The position numbers and the translations under genes were made by a program. This document shows positions 52,928 to 61,413 of a stretch of 64,000 nt of DNA, one piece after another. Position 1 is the stretch's first letter; the number at the start of each line of letters is the position of its first letter. The notes under the pieces were generated by a model that was not told the origin of the DNA, ran no database searches, and worked only from the letters and a program-made list of their open reading frames with translations. The stretch lies in contig CAZEFT010000001.1 of NCBI GenBank assembly GCA_964511495.1, positions 124,001 to 188,000 on the forward strand, read 5' to 3'. This DNA comes from Litorimonas sp964511495 (GTDB taxonomy: Bacteria > Pseudomonadota > Alphaproteobacteria > Caulobacterales > Maricaulaceae).

Positions 52928-54265
52928 TTAATGTGAGGATGAAAGAGTGATGGTTTGGGCATTGCCGTAAGCCTCATAACCAGATGTAATGATAGTTTCT
53001 TGGGGTTGGAGCCCTGATAATATCTCTAATTGATCTGGATTTTTACGACCAATTTGAATATCTCGTCTTTCCGCGCTTTTCCCGTCAGGCGAAACGACGA
53101 AGACCCAGGCTCCCCCTGTTACCCCTTCATAGGCACCCGCAGGAATTGTCAATGCGTCTTCTGTATCGCCCATAATAATACGAATGCGGACATTTTGCCC
53201 TCGCCTCAAATTTTGCGGGACACCCTCACCAAACATTAAATCCACTTCGAATTGGCGATTTTGAATTGTAGGATAAATCTTACTCACTGTGAGGTTATAG
53301 CTTTCACCCGAAATCGACGCTTTGGCGGTTTGACCTATATTCAATCGGTTGAGATAAAATTCATTGACCATAGCCCGTACTTTGAAAGAGCCCGGCACTT
53401 CTACCTGCCCTATACGAGACCCCGGAGCTAAATACTGACCCTGCTGCAAAGTGAATGCAGAGACACGTCCGTCTATGGGCGCTCGGAGCGTAAGCTGATC
53501 CAATGTGCTCCTCATAATATCCACGCTGTCTTGCATTCGACGGACAGATTGCTTCAACTGATTGAGGTTACGATCAGCGTTTTGAGTGTCACGCAGTTTC
53601 GCTTTTTGAATGAGAGTGTAAGTCGCTTCTTGATGCGCCAATTCAGATTCCAACCGATCGATTTCGGATTGCGAGACGCCTGTTTGCGTAATTGGCAAGC
53701 GTCTTTCCAACGATGCCCGCGTCAAATCAATTTGGAGTTGGGCATCCATCAAATCTCGATCATATCGCAGCTGACTTTGATCAAATGCGATTTGGGACTG
53801 TGCTAAATTGCTGAGTTGTTGTGTATATTGCGCTTCCCGACCAATGACCTGAAGTTCGAGATCCGTGTTCTTTAAGGTCACCAAAGCCGTGCCTTGTGTG
53901 ATATCCGCGCCGTCTTCAACGTGAATATCAATGACGCGTCCGCCTTCAACAGTATCCAAAAAGACCGTATTCTCAGGAATGAGTGTCGCGTTAACAGGAA
54001 TGGTTTCACTAAAATCCGAATAAGAAACAGTCGCCGTTTGAATACGTTCTGACGTCACTATTTGAGAGGTGTTCAAGCCGATTGCATGGTACGCATAAGC
54101 CGCCCCGCCCAATAGAAGAATTGCGATGGCGCCAGTCACGAAAGCCCGACTATAACTTTTTTTCGGGACGACTTTTTGATCCATTGAAGAAGCCATTTCA
54201 ACGATATTCGCCTCTGCCGCGACAGCTTTCGGCTTTTGAGATTTTCGCTTGGGTAAGGGACGCAT
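52928..54265 (-). CDS. HlyD/MacA-type periplasmic adaptor of an efflux pump
   Basis: 445 residues. One membrane helix (FVTGAIAILLLGGAAYAYHAIG, about residues 43-64) after a basic cytoplasmic N-terminus, then lipoyl half (VIDIHVEDGADITQGTALVTL), an alpha hairpin (about residues 140-250), the other lipoyl half (LRAPIDGRVSAFTLQQGQYL) and a beta barrel. Unlike the adaptor at 36.7-38.2 kb it is anchored by a helix, not a lipid. First gene of the operon; its promoter overlaps a perfect palindrome next to the divergent GntR gene. Confidence 0.92.
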   Translation of the reverse strand: MRPLPKRKSQKPKAVAAEANIVEMASSMDQKVVPKKSYSRAFVTGAIAILLLGGAAYAYHAIGLNTSQIVTSERIQTATVSYSDFSETIPVNATLIPENTVFLDTVEGGRVIDIHVEDGADITQGTALVTLKNTDLELQVIGREAQYTQQLSNLAQSQIAFDQSQLRYDRDLMDAQLQIDLTRASLERRLPITQTGVSQSEIDRLESELAHQEATYTLIQKAKLRDTQNADRNLNQLKQSVRRMQDSVDIMRSTLDQLTLRAPIDGRVSAFTLQQGQYLAPGSRIGQVEVPGSFKVRAMVNEFYLNRLNIGQTAKASISGESYNLTVSKIYPTIQNRQFEVDLMFGEGVPQNLRRGQNVRIRIIMGDTEDALTIPAGAYEGVTGGAWVFVVSPDGKSAERRDIQIGRKNPDQLEILSGLQPQETIITSGYEAYGNAQTITLSSSH

Positions 54266-54279
54266 GATAACTTCCTTGC

Positions 54280-54299
54280 TGTATTACATACCTAATACA
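54280..54299. promoter_or_regulatory. Palindromic operator for the YtrA-type GntR regulator
   Basis: TGTATTA (54280-54286), six bases, TAATACA (54293-54299): a perfect inverted repeat. It overlaps the -10 element of the adaptor promoter and lies in the divergent gap next to the GntR gene. Binding is inferred from position and symmetry. Confidence 0.6.
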
Positions 54300-54323
54300 C
54301 CACATACACATATCACTTGTCAA
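54294..54323 (-). promoter_or_regulatory. Promoter of the second efflux operon
   Basis: Minus-strand TTGACA (54323-54318), an exact -35, an 18-base spacer and TGTATT (54299-54294). The -10 lies inside the palindrome, so repressor binding would block RNA polymerase. A plus-strand TTGTCA (54317-54322) could serve as -35 for the GntR gene. Confidence 0.5.
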
Positions 54324-54393
54324 CTATATTTTTTCTGTCTAAGCTTCTCTTAAATCAGAGGGCGCTAATTAGCCCCCGAAAGACTTAGGAAAC

Positions 54394-54744
54394 ATGGCTC
54401 AGCAAAAATTCAATTGGAGTGACGACCAACCGATTTATCGGCAAATCACCGATGTGATTATCGGTCGCATTCTTGACGGCACCTATCCTGAGGGACAGCT
54501 CTTGCCATCTGTGCGACAATGTGCGGAAGAATTTAATGTCAGCCCTCTTACCGCGGCGAAAGTGTTTCAAGAACTCGACAAGGCGGATCTGACAATTAAG
54601 AAAAGGGGCATTGGCGCAGAAGTATCCCCGGGCTCACGCAATGATCTTTTAAAGCGGGAGCGTGAAAAGTTCATACAAGTCGAGTGGCCAGAAGTTTTAG
54701 ACCGAATCAAGCAATTGGGATTGAATTTAAAAGACTTAACCTAG
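54394..54744 (+). CDS. GntR family regulator, YtrA subfamily
   Basis: 116 residues. The winged helix is at about residues 12-75: QPIYRQITDVIIGRILDGTYPEG, then LPSVRQCAEEFNVSPLTAAKVFQEL. The remainder is only about 40 residues of helix, which is the YtrA pattern (no ligand domain). YtrA-type proteins repress ABC transporter operons next to them; the divergent efflux operon and the palindrome between them fit this. Alternative targets cannot be excluded. TAGGAAAC before the ATG gives a weak ribosome binding site. Confidence 0.92.
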   Translation: MAQQKFNWSDDQPIYRQITDVIIGRILDGTYPEGQLLPSVRQCAEEFNVSPLTAAKVFQELDKADLTIKKRGIGAEVSPGSRNDLLKREREKFIQVEWPEVLDRIKQLGLNLKDLT

Positions 54745-54871
54745 CGTTCGTTCTTCATGACTGAATTTTCGTTCTGCACACAAAAATTGCTTCGAATAGG
54801 TGCTGTTGCCCAATCGTTGACTTAGAGAATCCAGATTCCCCTCGACAGGACTAGTGTCTAAATGTAAAAAA

Positions 54872-54886
54872 ATGAAAAAATTTCAT
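54872..54886. promoter_or_regulatory. AT-rich dyad upstream of the sugar transporter gene
   Basis: ATGAAA-AAA-TTTCAT, followed by AATTTT. The dyad ends 25 bases before the transporter start and resembles the dyad at 61149-61164 between amylase and TonB receptor, which suggests one shared regulator, probably the LacI protein encoded here. Confidence 0.4.
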
Positions 54887-54911
54887 AATTTTGCACTAGG
54901 GGATGTATCGC

Positions 54912-56441
54912 ATGGCTACTCAGACGGAAGCCTCAGGGCTGAAACCTAACCTTCCACTTTTGTCAATTATCAACATGGCCGTCGGCTTTTTCGGTTTACA
55001 GATCGGTTTTGCTCTCCAAAATGCCAATGCGTCAAGAATCGCGCAATCACTGGGTGCAGACTATGACAAGCTGGCGTTGTTCTGGCTTGCAGGGCCAGTG
55101 ACAGGTCTCATCCTCCAACCAATTATCGGTTATATGTCGGACCGGACATGGGGACGTTTCGGTCGTAGGCGGCCCTATTTTTTAATTGGCGCATTAATGG
55201 CAAGTTGCGCCCTGATATTTATGCCGAACTCTCCTTACCTATGGATTGCTGCCGCCTCTTTATGGATATTGGACTCCGCACTTAACATCTCCATGGAGCC
55301 ATTCCGGGCTTTCGTTGGGGACAATCTCAATTCGAAACAGCGCGCGACAGGCTATGCATTACAAGGCTTCTTCATCGGCCTCGGTACATATGTGGGTTCA
55401 AAACTACCGGAATGGCTAGGACTCTTGAATATTGAGAATGTGGCTGCAGCGGGTAGTGTAGCGCCGACGGTCAAATGGGCTTTCGCCGTTGGTGCGGCTT
55501 TATTATTACTATCCGTTCTGTGGACAGTTTTTACCTCAAGAGAATATACACCGGAGCAACTCAGCGCCTTTGAAGAAGCCGATCAATCTGATATGGCTCT
55601 GAGCCGCAAGGCGCCCCGCATTATTCCGGATGCAAAGTTTTTCACACTTTGGGGAACACTCAGCCTCGCAATTGCAACCGCTTTGGTCGCCATCGTATTT
55701 CTTTTAAATACAGAGAAACAATTTATTATCTTTGCAGCCCTTGTGGGTACATTTGGCTGTCTGTTTCTTTACAATTCTAGGCGATTAAAAGCGGGGAAAG
55801 AGCCAGGTTTTATCGGAGCTTTGATGGATGATTTCGCAACGATGCCAAAAGTTATGAGGCGCTTAGCTTTTGTTCAATTCACCTCTTGGTTCGCTTTTTT
55901 CATACTCTGGGTATATCTGACGCCAGCCATCACATCCTATCATTTCGGCACGTCCGATACGGCCAGTCAAGCCTATGGCGATGGCGCCTTAGCGGTGAAT
56001 AATATCTTTGCCCGTTACGGAATTGTCTCTATGGTTTTCGCCTTGGCAATTCCCATTTTTACGCGTTTCCTCGGGGTGAAACTCTTTTACGCTATCGCGC
56101 TTTTAACCGGTGGGGCCTCATTTTCCGGTTTATATTTTGTCGAGCCTAATATGTTCTGGCTTATCGCAACAGGCATTGGGATCGTCTGGGCCTGCGTTTT
56201 GACATTACCATATGTTTTATTGGCCGATGCCCTCCCCCCTGAACGGATGGGCACTTATATGGGTATTTTTAATTTCTTCATTGTGATCCCACAATTGGTC
56301 GTCGGGACAATTATGGGAGCCGTTTTGTCAACTTTTTTACAAAATGAACCCATACGCACCCTTGTACTCGCAGGTGCCATCATGGCATTGGGAGCCATAC
56401 TCTTGATTTTTGTCCCTTATAAAGATCCACGCAAAGCATAA
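54912..56441 (+). CDS. MFS sugar transporter (GPH/SLC45-like, maltose type)
   Basis: 509 residues from ATG 54912, chosen because AGGGGA sits nine bases upstream; an in-frame ATG at 54903 is too close to it. Twelve membrane helices can be followed. The loop DRTWGRFGRRRPYF is the signature of the glycoside-pentoside-hexuronide/SLC45 group, to which the maltose carrier MalY of Caulobacter belongs. It should bring maltose or short maltodextrins from periplasm to cytoplasm with a cation. The LacI gene follows one base after the stop, and the alpha-glucosidase gene is convergent with both. Confidence 0.92.
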   Translation: MATQTEASGLKPNLPLLSIINMAVGFFGLQIGFALQNANASRIAQSLGADYDKLALFWLAGPVTGLILQPIIGYMSDRTWGRFGRRRPYFLIGALMASCALIFMPNSPYLWIAAASLWILDSALNISMEPFRAFVGDNLNSKQRATGYALQGFFIGLGTYVGSKLPEWLGLLNIENVAAAGSVAPTVKWAFAVGAALLLLSVLWTVFTSREYTPEQLSAFEEADQSDMALSRKAPRIIPDAKFFTLWGTLSLAIATALVAIVFLLNTEKQFIIFAALVGTFGCLFLYNSRRLKAGKEPGFIGALMDDFATMPKVMRRLAFVQFTSWFAFFILWVYLTPAITSYHFGTSDTASQAYGDGALAVNNIFARYGIVSMVFALAIPIFTRFLGVKLFYAIALLTGGASFSGLYFVEPNMFWLIATGIGIVWACVLTLPYVLLADALPPERMGTYMGIFNFFIVIPQLVVGTIMGAVLSTFLQNEPIRTLVLAGAIMALGAILLIFVPYKDPRKA

Positions 56442-56442
56442 T

Positions 56443-57453
56443 ATGGCCAAGAAAGTCAGACTGGAAGATTTGGCGCGTTTATCAGGCGTCTCTATTGCCA
56501 CGGTATCACGGGCACTCAATGACAGCCCTGCCGTCAATGAGCAAACCAAACGTGAGATTTGGAAACTGGCCAGAAAAAATGGGTATAATTTACGGCCGAC
56601 AATGCCGACATCCTTGGACCGTGCTGCCGGAACACTCACCATTATCATCCCTCCGCCCCAAGGCAGGGAAGGCTGGCTTTTGGATCCCTTTTTTCAAGAG
56701 TTAATTGGCGCACTTGGTGAAGCCGCAAGAGACAACAAATGTGACTTGCGAATTTCTCATGCCTCTCCCCAAAACTTTGATGACTTGTCCCGATTATTGG
56801 AACTCAATCCATGTGAGGGCGTGATTATTTTAGGACAAAGCTTTCTACATGAACGACTAAACCGTCTTGTGGGTCACCCGACACGCTTTATCGTATGGGG
56901 AGGCGAATTACCGGGTCAGCGCTATTGCTCCATCGGCACCGATAATGTCAGAGGTGGCCATCGTGCGACGGCCTATCTGACACGGCTGGGACGTCGCCGT
57001 ATTGCGTTTTTAGGAGATACAGAAGCTCCTGAGATAGGGCAGCGTTATGAAGGGTATTTGCAAGCCTTGAATGATGCAGGGCTAAGCCTTGACCCGGCGC
57101 TTGTCTCTCCAGCCCACTTCAAAACCGAAAGCGCCGAAGCCGTAATCGACTCTCTCGTTTCGGGAAATAAGAAATTCGATGCGATTTTTGCCAGTAGTGA
57201 TATGATTGCAATTGGCGCTATTCGTGCCTTGCAAAGGCATGGCATCTCGGTACCGCAAGACGTGTCGGTTGTCGGGTATGATGACGTGCAACTTGCCCGC
57301 TATAATCGTCCAGCCCTGACGACGATCCGTCAGGATTTATCTAAAGCGGGAAGTTTGATGGTCGCAAAACTACTCAATGCCAAACACCCACAAGACATGG
57401 TTTCTGAACGTTTGCCAATTGAATTAATTGTTCGCGAATCCTGTGGCGGTTGA
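56443..57453 (+). CDS. LacI family transcriptional regulator
   Basis: 336 residues from ATG 56443, one base after the transporter stop. The N-terminal helix-turn-helix is VRLEDLARLSGVSIATVSRAL and the C-terminal part is a periplasmic-binding-like sensor domain with ASSDMIAIGAIRALQRHGISVPQDVSVVGYDD. By position it is the likely repressor of the maltodextrin genes, with maltose or glucose derivative as inducer. It corresponds in place to malI of the Caulobacter mal locus. The frame is open upstream to 56410, but that is inside the transporter gene. Confidence 0.93.
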   Translation: MAKKVRLEDLARLSGVSIATVSRALNDSPAVNEQTKREIWKLARKNGYNLRPTMPTSLDRAAGTLTIIIPPPQGREGWLLDPFFQELIGALGEAARDNKCDLRISHASPQNFDDLSRLLELNPCEGVIILGQSFLHERLNRLVGHPTRFIVWGGELPGQRYCSIGTDNVRGGHRATAYLTRLGRRRIAFLGDTEAPEIGQRYEGYLQALNDAGLSLDPALVSPAHFKTESAEAVIDSLVSGNKKFDAIFASSDMIAIGAIRALQRHGISVPQDVSVVGYDDVQLARYNRPALTTIRQDLSKAGSLMVAKLLNAKHPQDMVSERLPIELIVRESCGG

Positions 57454-57462
57454 AGCAACCTT

Positions 57463-59124
57463 TTAAAACGCGCGGCTCACAAATCCACTATATGCCACAA
57501 GCTTACCGTCACTCATGCCTTCGCCGACCGTTATATCAAATTCAATACGAGACGGTAAATCAAGGTCATGAGCTTCATCTGTGAGATTGAAAGCACAGAG
57601 GCGCTGTTCGTCCTCAAAACTACGCTTAATCAGCAATATGTCAGGATTTGAGGGCAAGAACTCAATATCACCCTTTCGAAGAGCCTGACTAGTTTTTCGT
57701 AACGTAATCACTTGCTGATAAAATTGAAAAACAGAGTCTTTATCTTTGATTTGGGCGGCAACACTTAAAGACCTGTGGCGATCATCCAGCGGCAACCAAG
57801 GTTTTTCAGATGAAAATCCGGCCGTTCGATTGCCTTGTGCCCAGGGCATAGGCGTTCGGGCTCCATCTCGCCCCAGTGTTTCTGGCCAGTTCGTAATCGC
57901 TTCAGGGTCTTGCAAGTCTTCAAAGGCAACATCCGCCTGAGGCAATCCCAACTCCTCACCTTGATAGACAAATACATTGCCTCTGAAGGACATAATTAGA
58001 GCAGCGAGTAATTTCGCATAATGTTTCTCGTCACATTCTCCGCGCCAACGCGAGACAGCTCTTGGGGCATCGTGATTTGAAAACGCCCAACTCGGCCACC
58101 CTTCACCCGCCTCTCCTGGCCAATTCCCTAAGGTTTCGCGAATAAGATCGGCAGATATTTTTGCTGCATATAGAAAGTCAAAAGCATAAGCTGAATTCAA
58201 ACGTTTATCACCCTGTGTAAAAGCCTTCATTTCCGCCATAGGGAAAGGCCCACCCACTTCGGCCACTGTGAACGATGCAGAATATGCATCCGTCATCGCA
58301 CGAATACGTTCCAGAAATTTTGGAATGTCAGGATGGGACATGGAATGGATATGACGCTGAAAATCAAACGGCCGTGTCGGCGGACGTTTAAACACAGTCT
58401 CAACAGGATTATCTTTAAGCTCTGGGTCGTGCATACAAAAATTCAAAGCATCTAGACGAAATCCATCCACCCCCCGTTCCAACCAGAACTGTGTCACGGA
58501 CAAAATTGCAACCTGAACCTCATGATTATGAAGGTTCAGGTCAGGCTGCTCAGTCAAAAAGTTATGTAAATAATATTGGCCACGTCTTGCATCCCACTGC
58601 CAAGCCCCCATCCCAAAAACCGACTGCCAATTATTGGGTGGCGTTCCATCGGGATTGGCATCCACCCAAACATACCAATCAGCTTTGGCATTGCCACGAT
58701 TCTGCCGACTTTCCTGAAACCATTTATGCTGATCCGATGTGTGAGAATAAATTTGATCGATAATGACCTTCAAACCCAAATCATGAGCCCTTTTCACAAC
58801 ATCATCAAAATCACTGAGTGTACCAAAAACTGGATCCACATCACAAAAATCAGCAATATCATAACCAAAATCGGCCATGGGAGACGTAAAGAAAGGAGAC
58901 AACCAAATAGCGTCGACACCAAGAGAGGCAACATGATCAAGCTTTTCCAGAACACCACGCAGGTCGCCCACGCCGTCGCCATTGCTATCTTTAAAACTCC
59001 GTGGGTAAATTTGATAGATAACAGCGCCTTTCCACCACAGCGTATCCTCTACCGAAACCGTTGAAGGCATATTCTCTTCACCATAATAGGTCGCAGAATT
59101 TTGCACATTTCCGTCCATTGTCAT
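57463..59124 (-). CDS. Alpha-glucosidase, GH13
   Basis: 553 residues from ATG 59124, five bases after the amylase stop; Met19 (59070, with GGTGAAGAG upstream) is an alternative. The catalytic barrel starts WWKGAVIYQIYPRSF; nucleophile Asp225 in GFRLDALNF, acid/base Glu289 in VAEVGG and stabiliser Asp352 in FSNHDAPR. The sequence resembles proteobacterial oligo-1,6- or alpha-1,4-glucosidases (GH13 subfamily 23 type), which act in the cytosol on maltose and maltodextrins. No signal peptide is seen. It is co-transcribed with the upstream amylase and convergent with the LacI gene. Confidence 0.93.
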   Translation of the reverse strand: MTMDGNVQNSATYYGEENMPSTVSVEDTLWWKGAVIYQIYPRSFKDSNGDGVGDLRGVLEKLDHVASLGVDAIWLSPFFTSPMADFGYDIADFCDVDPVFGTLSDFDDVVKRAHDLGLKVIIDQIYSHTSDQHKWFQESRQNRGNAKADWYVWVDANPDGTPPNNWQSVFGMGAWQWDARRGQYYLHNFLTEQPDLNLHNHEVQVAILSVTQFWLERGVDGFRLDALNFCMHDPELKDNPVETVFKRPPTRPFDFQRHIHSMSHPDIPKFLERIRAMTDAYSASFTVAEVGGPFPMAEMKAFTQGDKRLNSAYAFDFLYAAKISADLIRETLGNWPGEAGEGWPSWAFSNHDAPRAVSRWRGECDEKHYAKLLAALIMSFRGNVFVYQGEELGLPQADVAFEDLQDPEAITNWPETLGRDGARTPMPWAQGNRTAGFSSEKPWLPLDDRHRSLSVAAQIKDKDSVFQFYQQVITLRKTSQALRKGDIEFLPSNPDILLIKRSFEDEQRLCAFNLTDEAHDLDLPSRIEFDITVGEGMSDGKLVAYSGFVSRAF

Positions 59125-59129
59125 GTCGA

Positions 59130-61085
59130 CTATCCGTGTCGGGTCGATGGCGTAGCGGAACGACAAACAGACAGGCCAAAAGCAGGGATAGTGACGGAAA
59201 GGGTTCCCATTGCTTTCATATCGCCACAAGATCCAACTAAAGGCTTCATGCCAGACGAGCCGGTATCAATCGCAATATTCACACTTCGCGCCTCTCCACC
59301 TGCATTGGCAATAATAACATATTCATGCCCTGTATCAGGATCAAACCGGGAAAACGCGAAGACCGCTCCGTCTTTCTCAGTTAGTCTGGAGACCATTTCG
59401 CCCTGTGACAAGGCCGGATGCGCATGGCGCGTAGAAGCCATTGCAGAAATATAGCGATATAAGGGGTGCTCCGTATCGAAGTTGGACTCCGCTGTGGTCG
59501 CATCTGTACCAATCAAATCATTATCATTATAAACGGCCACGCGACTCGGGAACATATCTTCACGAGCGCTCTGATCATTTCCGTCGGAGACAAATCCCTG
59601 TTCATCGCCTGAGTAAATAACGGGGATACCCCGCATGAACATCATCAAACCATGAGCCAGTTTTGTACGTTCTAAAAGTTCTGCTTGGGAAATTTCAGGG
59701 TTTTCAATTTTTACCAACCCAGAAAAACGACCCATATCGTGATTACCAAGAAAGGTCGGTTGAGTTCGCCCCTTCTTTGTTGCTTCGCCATAAAGCGAAT
59801 CCGCCGCTAAAAATCTGTCAAAACGATCTGTCCCTGTTTTGCCGCTAACGACGTCAAATAGAGCCGCCTGGAATCCAAAATCTAAGACCTGATCAAATCC
59901 GTCTACGCGGGTAAAACGCGCCAAGGCTGCCGGATCAGGATCGTAAACCTCTCCAAACATGTAGAAATTAGGAATACCCTGCGCCGCCGCATGTTCCTTC
60001 ATAGCCGGCAGAAACTGCTTCCAGAAATTTGGATTTACGTGCCGCGTCGTATCAATACGAAACCCGTCCATTTTATAATCAGTTATCCAGCCTTTAAAAA
60101 TATCAATCATGCCGTCTACGACGCGAGGATGCTCCGTGTATAAATCATCCAAACCCGCAAAATCACCATAAAGAGAGCTTTCGCCTTCCCATGTCGTTTC
60201 CCCGCGATTATGATAATATTTCATATCGTTGAGCCAGGCCGGAACTTTTACATTCTCTTCACCCTCTGGAATGTAAGGCGTGTAAGCGAATGTCATGTCT
60301 TTGAGTTTGTCAAAATTAGATTGTGTTTGATGGTGGACTTCGTCTCCCATAAATCCGGCGTTTATTGACGAGCCATCGACATCGCCCTTTGTTGTATAGG
60401 GGTAATCGGCAACACTCCTATACTTACACGCCCCAACAACTTTATCAGCGCCCGTATAATTTGGGTCATAACATTCACGATATGAAATGACGTCTGCCGT
60501 ATGATTGGTAATAATGTCCAAATAGACTTTCATATCCCGCTTATGCGCTTCATCGACAAAGGTTTTTAATTCAGCATTCGTACCGAGATGCGGGTCGACA
60601 GACGTAAAATTTGTTATCCAATAACCGTGATAGCCTGAGCTTTCCTGTCCCGAGCCGCCTTGGACAGGCTTGTTCTTATAAATTGGCCCCAACCAAATGG
60701 CTGTCGCGCCCATCCCTTTGATATAATCCAATCGGGAGGTCAGGCCTTTTAAATCTCCACCATGATAAAAGCCTTTATGCGTCGGATCAAAACCATGATC
60801 CAGTTTGCCGCCTGCAAAACCGCCCGTGTCATTTGACGGATCACCATTTTCGAATCTGTCCGGCAACATAAAATATATAACATCGTCTTCTGGCGGGCGT
60901 GTAATATAATTAGACGCCGTATTTGACGCATAAGTCGCCTCGGTAACCGGATTGTCCCCATGCGCGCTTTCAGGTTTCGCCGATACATTACACCCTAAAA
61001 GCATGAGGCTTGAGAGAAAAGCCATGGTCGCCCTTTTAAACGATGTCGTTCTCAACGATCCCTGTGCAAATTTGGAAGTAATCAT
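59130..61085 (-). CDS. Alpha-amylase family glycosidase (GH13), lipoprotein
   Basis: 651 residues. The signal peptide ends in the lipobox LMLLGC (Cys32), so the enzyme is probably anchored in the outer or inner membrane facing periplasm or medium. GH13 regions are YLDIITNHTAD, GFRIDTTRHV (nucleophile), MFGEVYD (acid) and FLGNHDMGRF. It resembles cyclomaltodextrinase- or neopullulanase-like amylases, with an all-beta C-terminal domain that ends SVTIPAFGLSVCRS. It would cut starch or maltodextrin before import. AAGGGG precedes the ATG. It opens the amylase-glucosidase operon and is divergent from the TonB receptor. Confidence 0.93.
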   Translation of the reverse strand: MITSKFAQGSLRTTSFKRATMAFLSSLMLLGCNVSAKPESAHGDNPVTEATYASNTASNYITRPPEDDVIYFMLPDRFENGDPSNDTGGFAGGKLDHGFDPTHKGFYHGGDLKGLTSRLDYIKGMGATAIWLGPIYKNKPVQGGSGQESSGYHGYWITNFTSVDPHLGTNAELKTFVDEAHKRDMKVYLDIITNHTADVISYRECYDPNYTGADKVVGACKYRSVADYPYTTKGDVDGSSINAGFMGDEVHHQTQSNFDKLKDMTFAYTPYIPEGEENVKVPAWLNDMKYYHNRGETTWEGESSLYGDFAGLDDLYTEHPRVVDGMIDIFKGWITDYKMDGFRIDTTRHVNPNFWKQFLPAMKEHAAAQGIPNFYMFGEVYDPDPAALARFTRVDGFDQVLDFGFQAALFDVVSGKTGTDRFDRFLAADSLYGEATKKGRTQPTFLGNHDMGRFSGLVKIENPEISQAELLERTKLAHGLMMFMRGIPVIYSGDEQGFVSDGNDQSAREDMFPSRVAVYNDNDLIGTDATTAESNFDTEHPLYRYISAMASTRHAHPALSQGEMVSRLTEKDGAVFAFSRFDPDTGHEYVIIANAGGEARSVNIAIDTGSSGMKPLVGSCGDMKAMGTLSVTIPAFGLSVCRSATPSTRHG

Positions 61086-61148
61086 CCCTCACCCCTTAAA
61101 ATTGGTTTTTCATTTTATTATAGCCATTTTCTGCAAAAGAAAAGAGTA

Positions 61149-61164
61149 ATGTAAAATTTTACAT
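61149..61164. promoter_or_regulatory. Perfect palindrome in the amylase / TonB receptor gap
   Basis: ATGTAAAATTTTACAT, 64 bases upstream of the amylase start, followed by AATTTT exactly as at the transporter dyad (54872-54886). It lacks the central CG usual in LacI operators, so another regulator is possible. Confidence 0.42.
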
Positions 61165-61346
61165 AATTTTCTTTTCATGATGAACGTACTCAGACGCCAA
61201 TATAGAATTTTTTAATTGTTATTTTTCAATAACTTATTTACACGGCTGTGCTTTTCTTGCAACAGTTTTCATTTCATTTTTTAATTTCTCGAAATTTATT
61301 TGCAACTTTTATGTAAATTTGTGTAAAGTCATCACATAAATAATGC

Positions 61347-61395
61347 GAGGGGAGCGATGAATCGTGCCTTCCCTCCATAGGCGCCGAAAAACGGC
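61347..61395 (+). promoter_or_regulatory. Tandem hairpins in the TonB receptor leader
   Basis: GAGGGGAG (61347-61354) pairs with CTTCCCTC (61368-61375) with one G-U pair, around CGA-TGAA-TCG; then GCCG-AAAAA-CGGC (61383-61395). They lie between the promoter candidate and the start at 61414 and would be on the mRNA. Function unknown. Confidence 0.38.
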
Positions 61396-61413
61396 CACAG
61401 AAAGGGAAACACA

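Larger units (their letters stand above)
61086..61413. other. Divergent regulatory region, amylase and TonB receptor
   Basis: 328 bases, very AT-rich from 61140 to 61345. It holds a perfect palindrome (61149-61164), GTTATT-TTTC-AATAAC (61218-61233), TGTAAA direct repeats ten bases apart (61312-61317, 61322-61327), a plus-strand TTGCAA-N18-TAAAGT (61300-61329) as promoter candidate for the receptor, and two hairpins in its leader. No gene seen. Confidence 0.6.
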
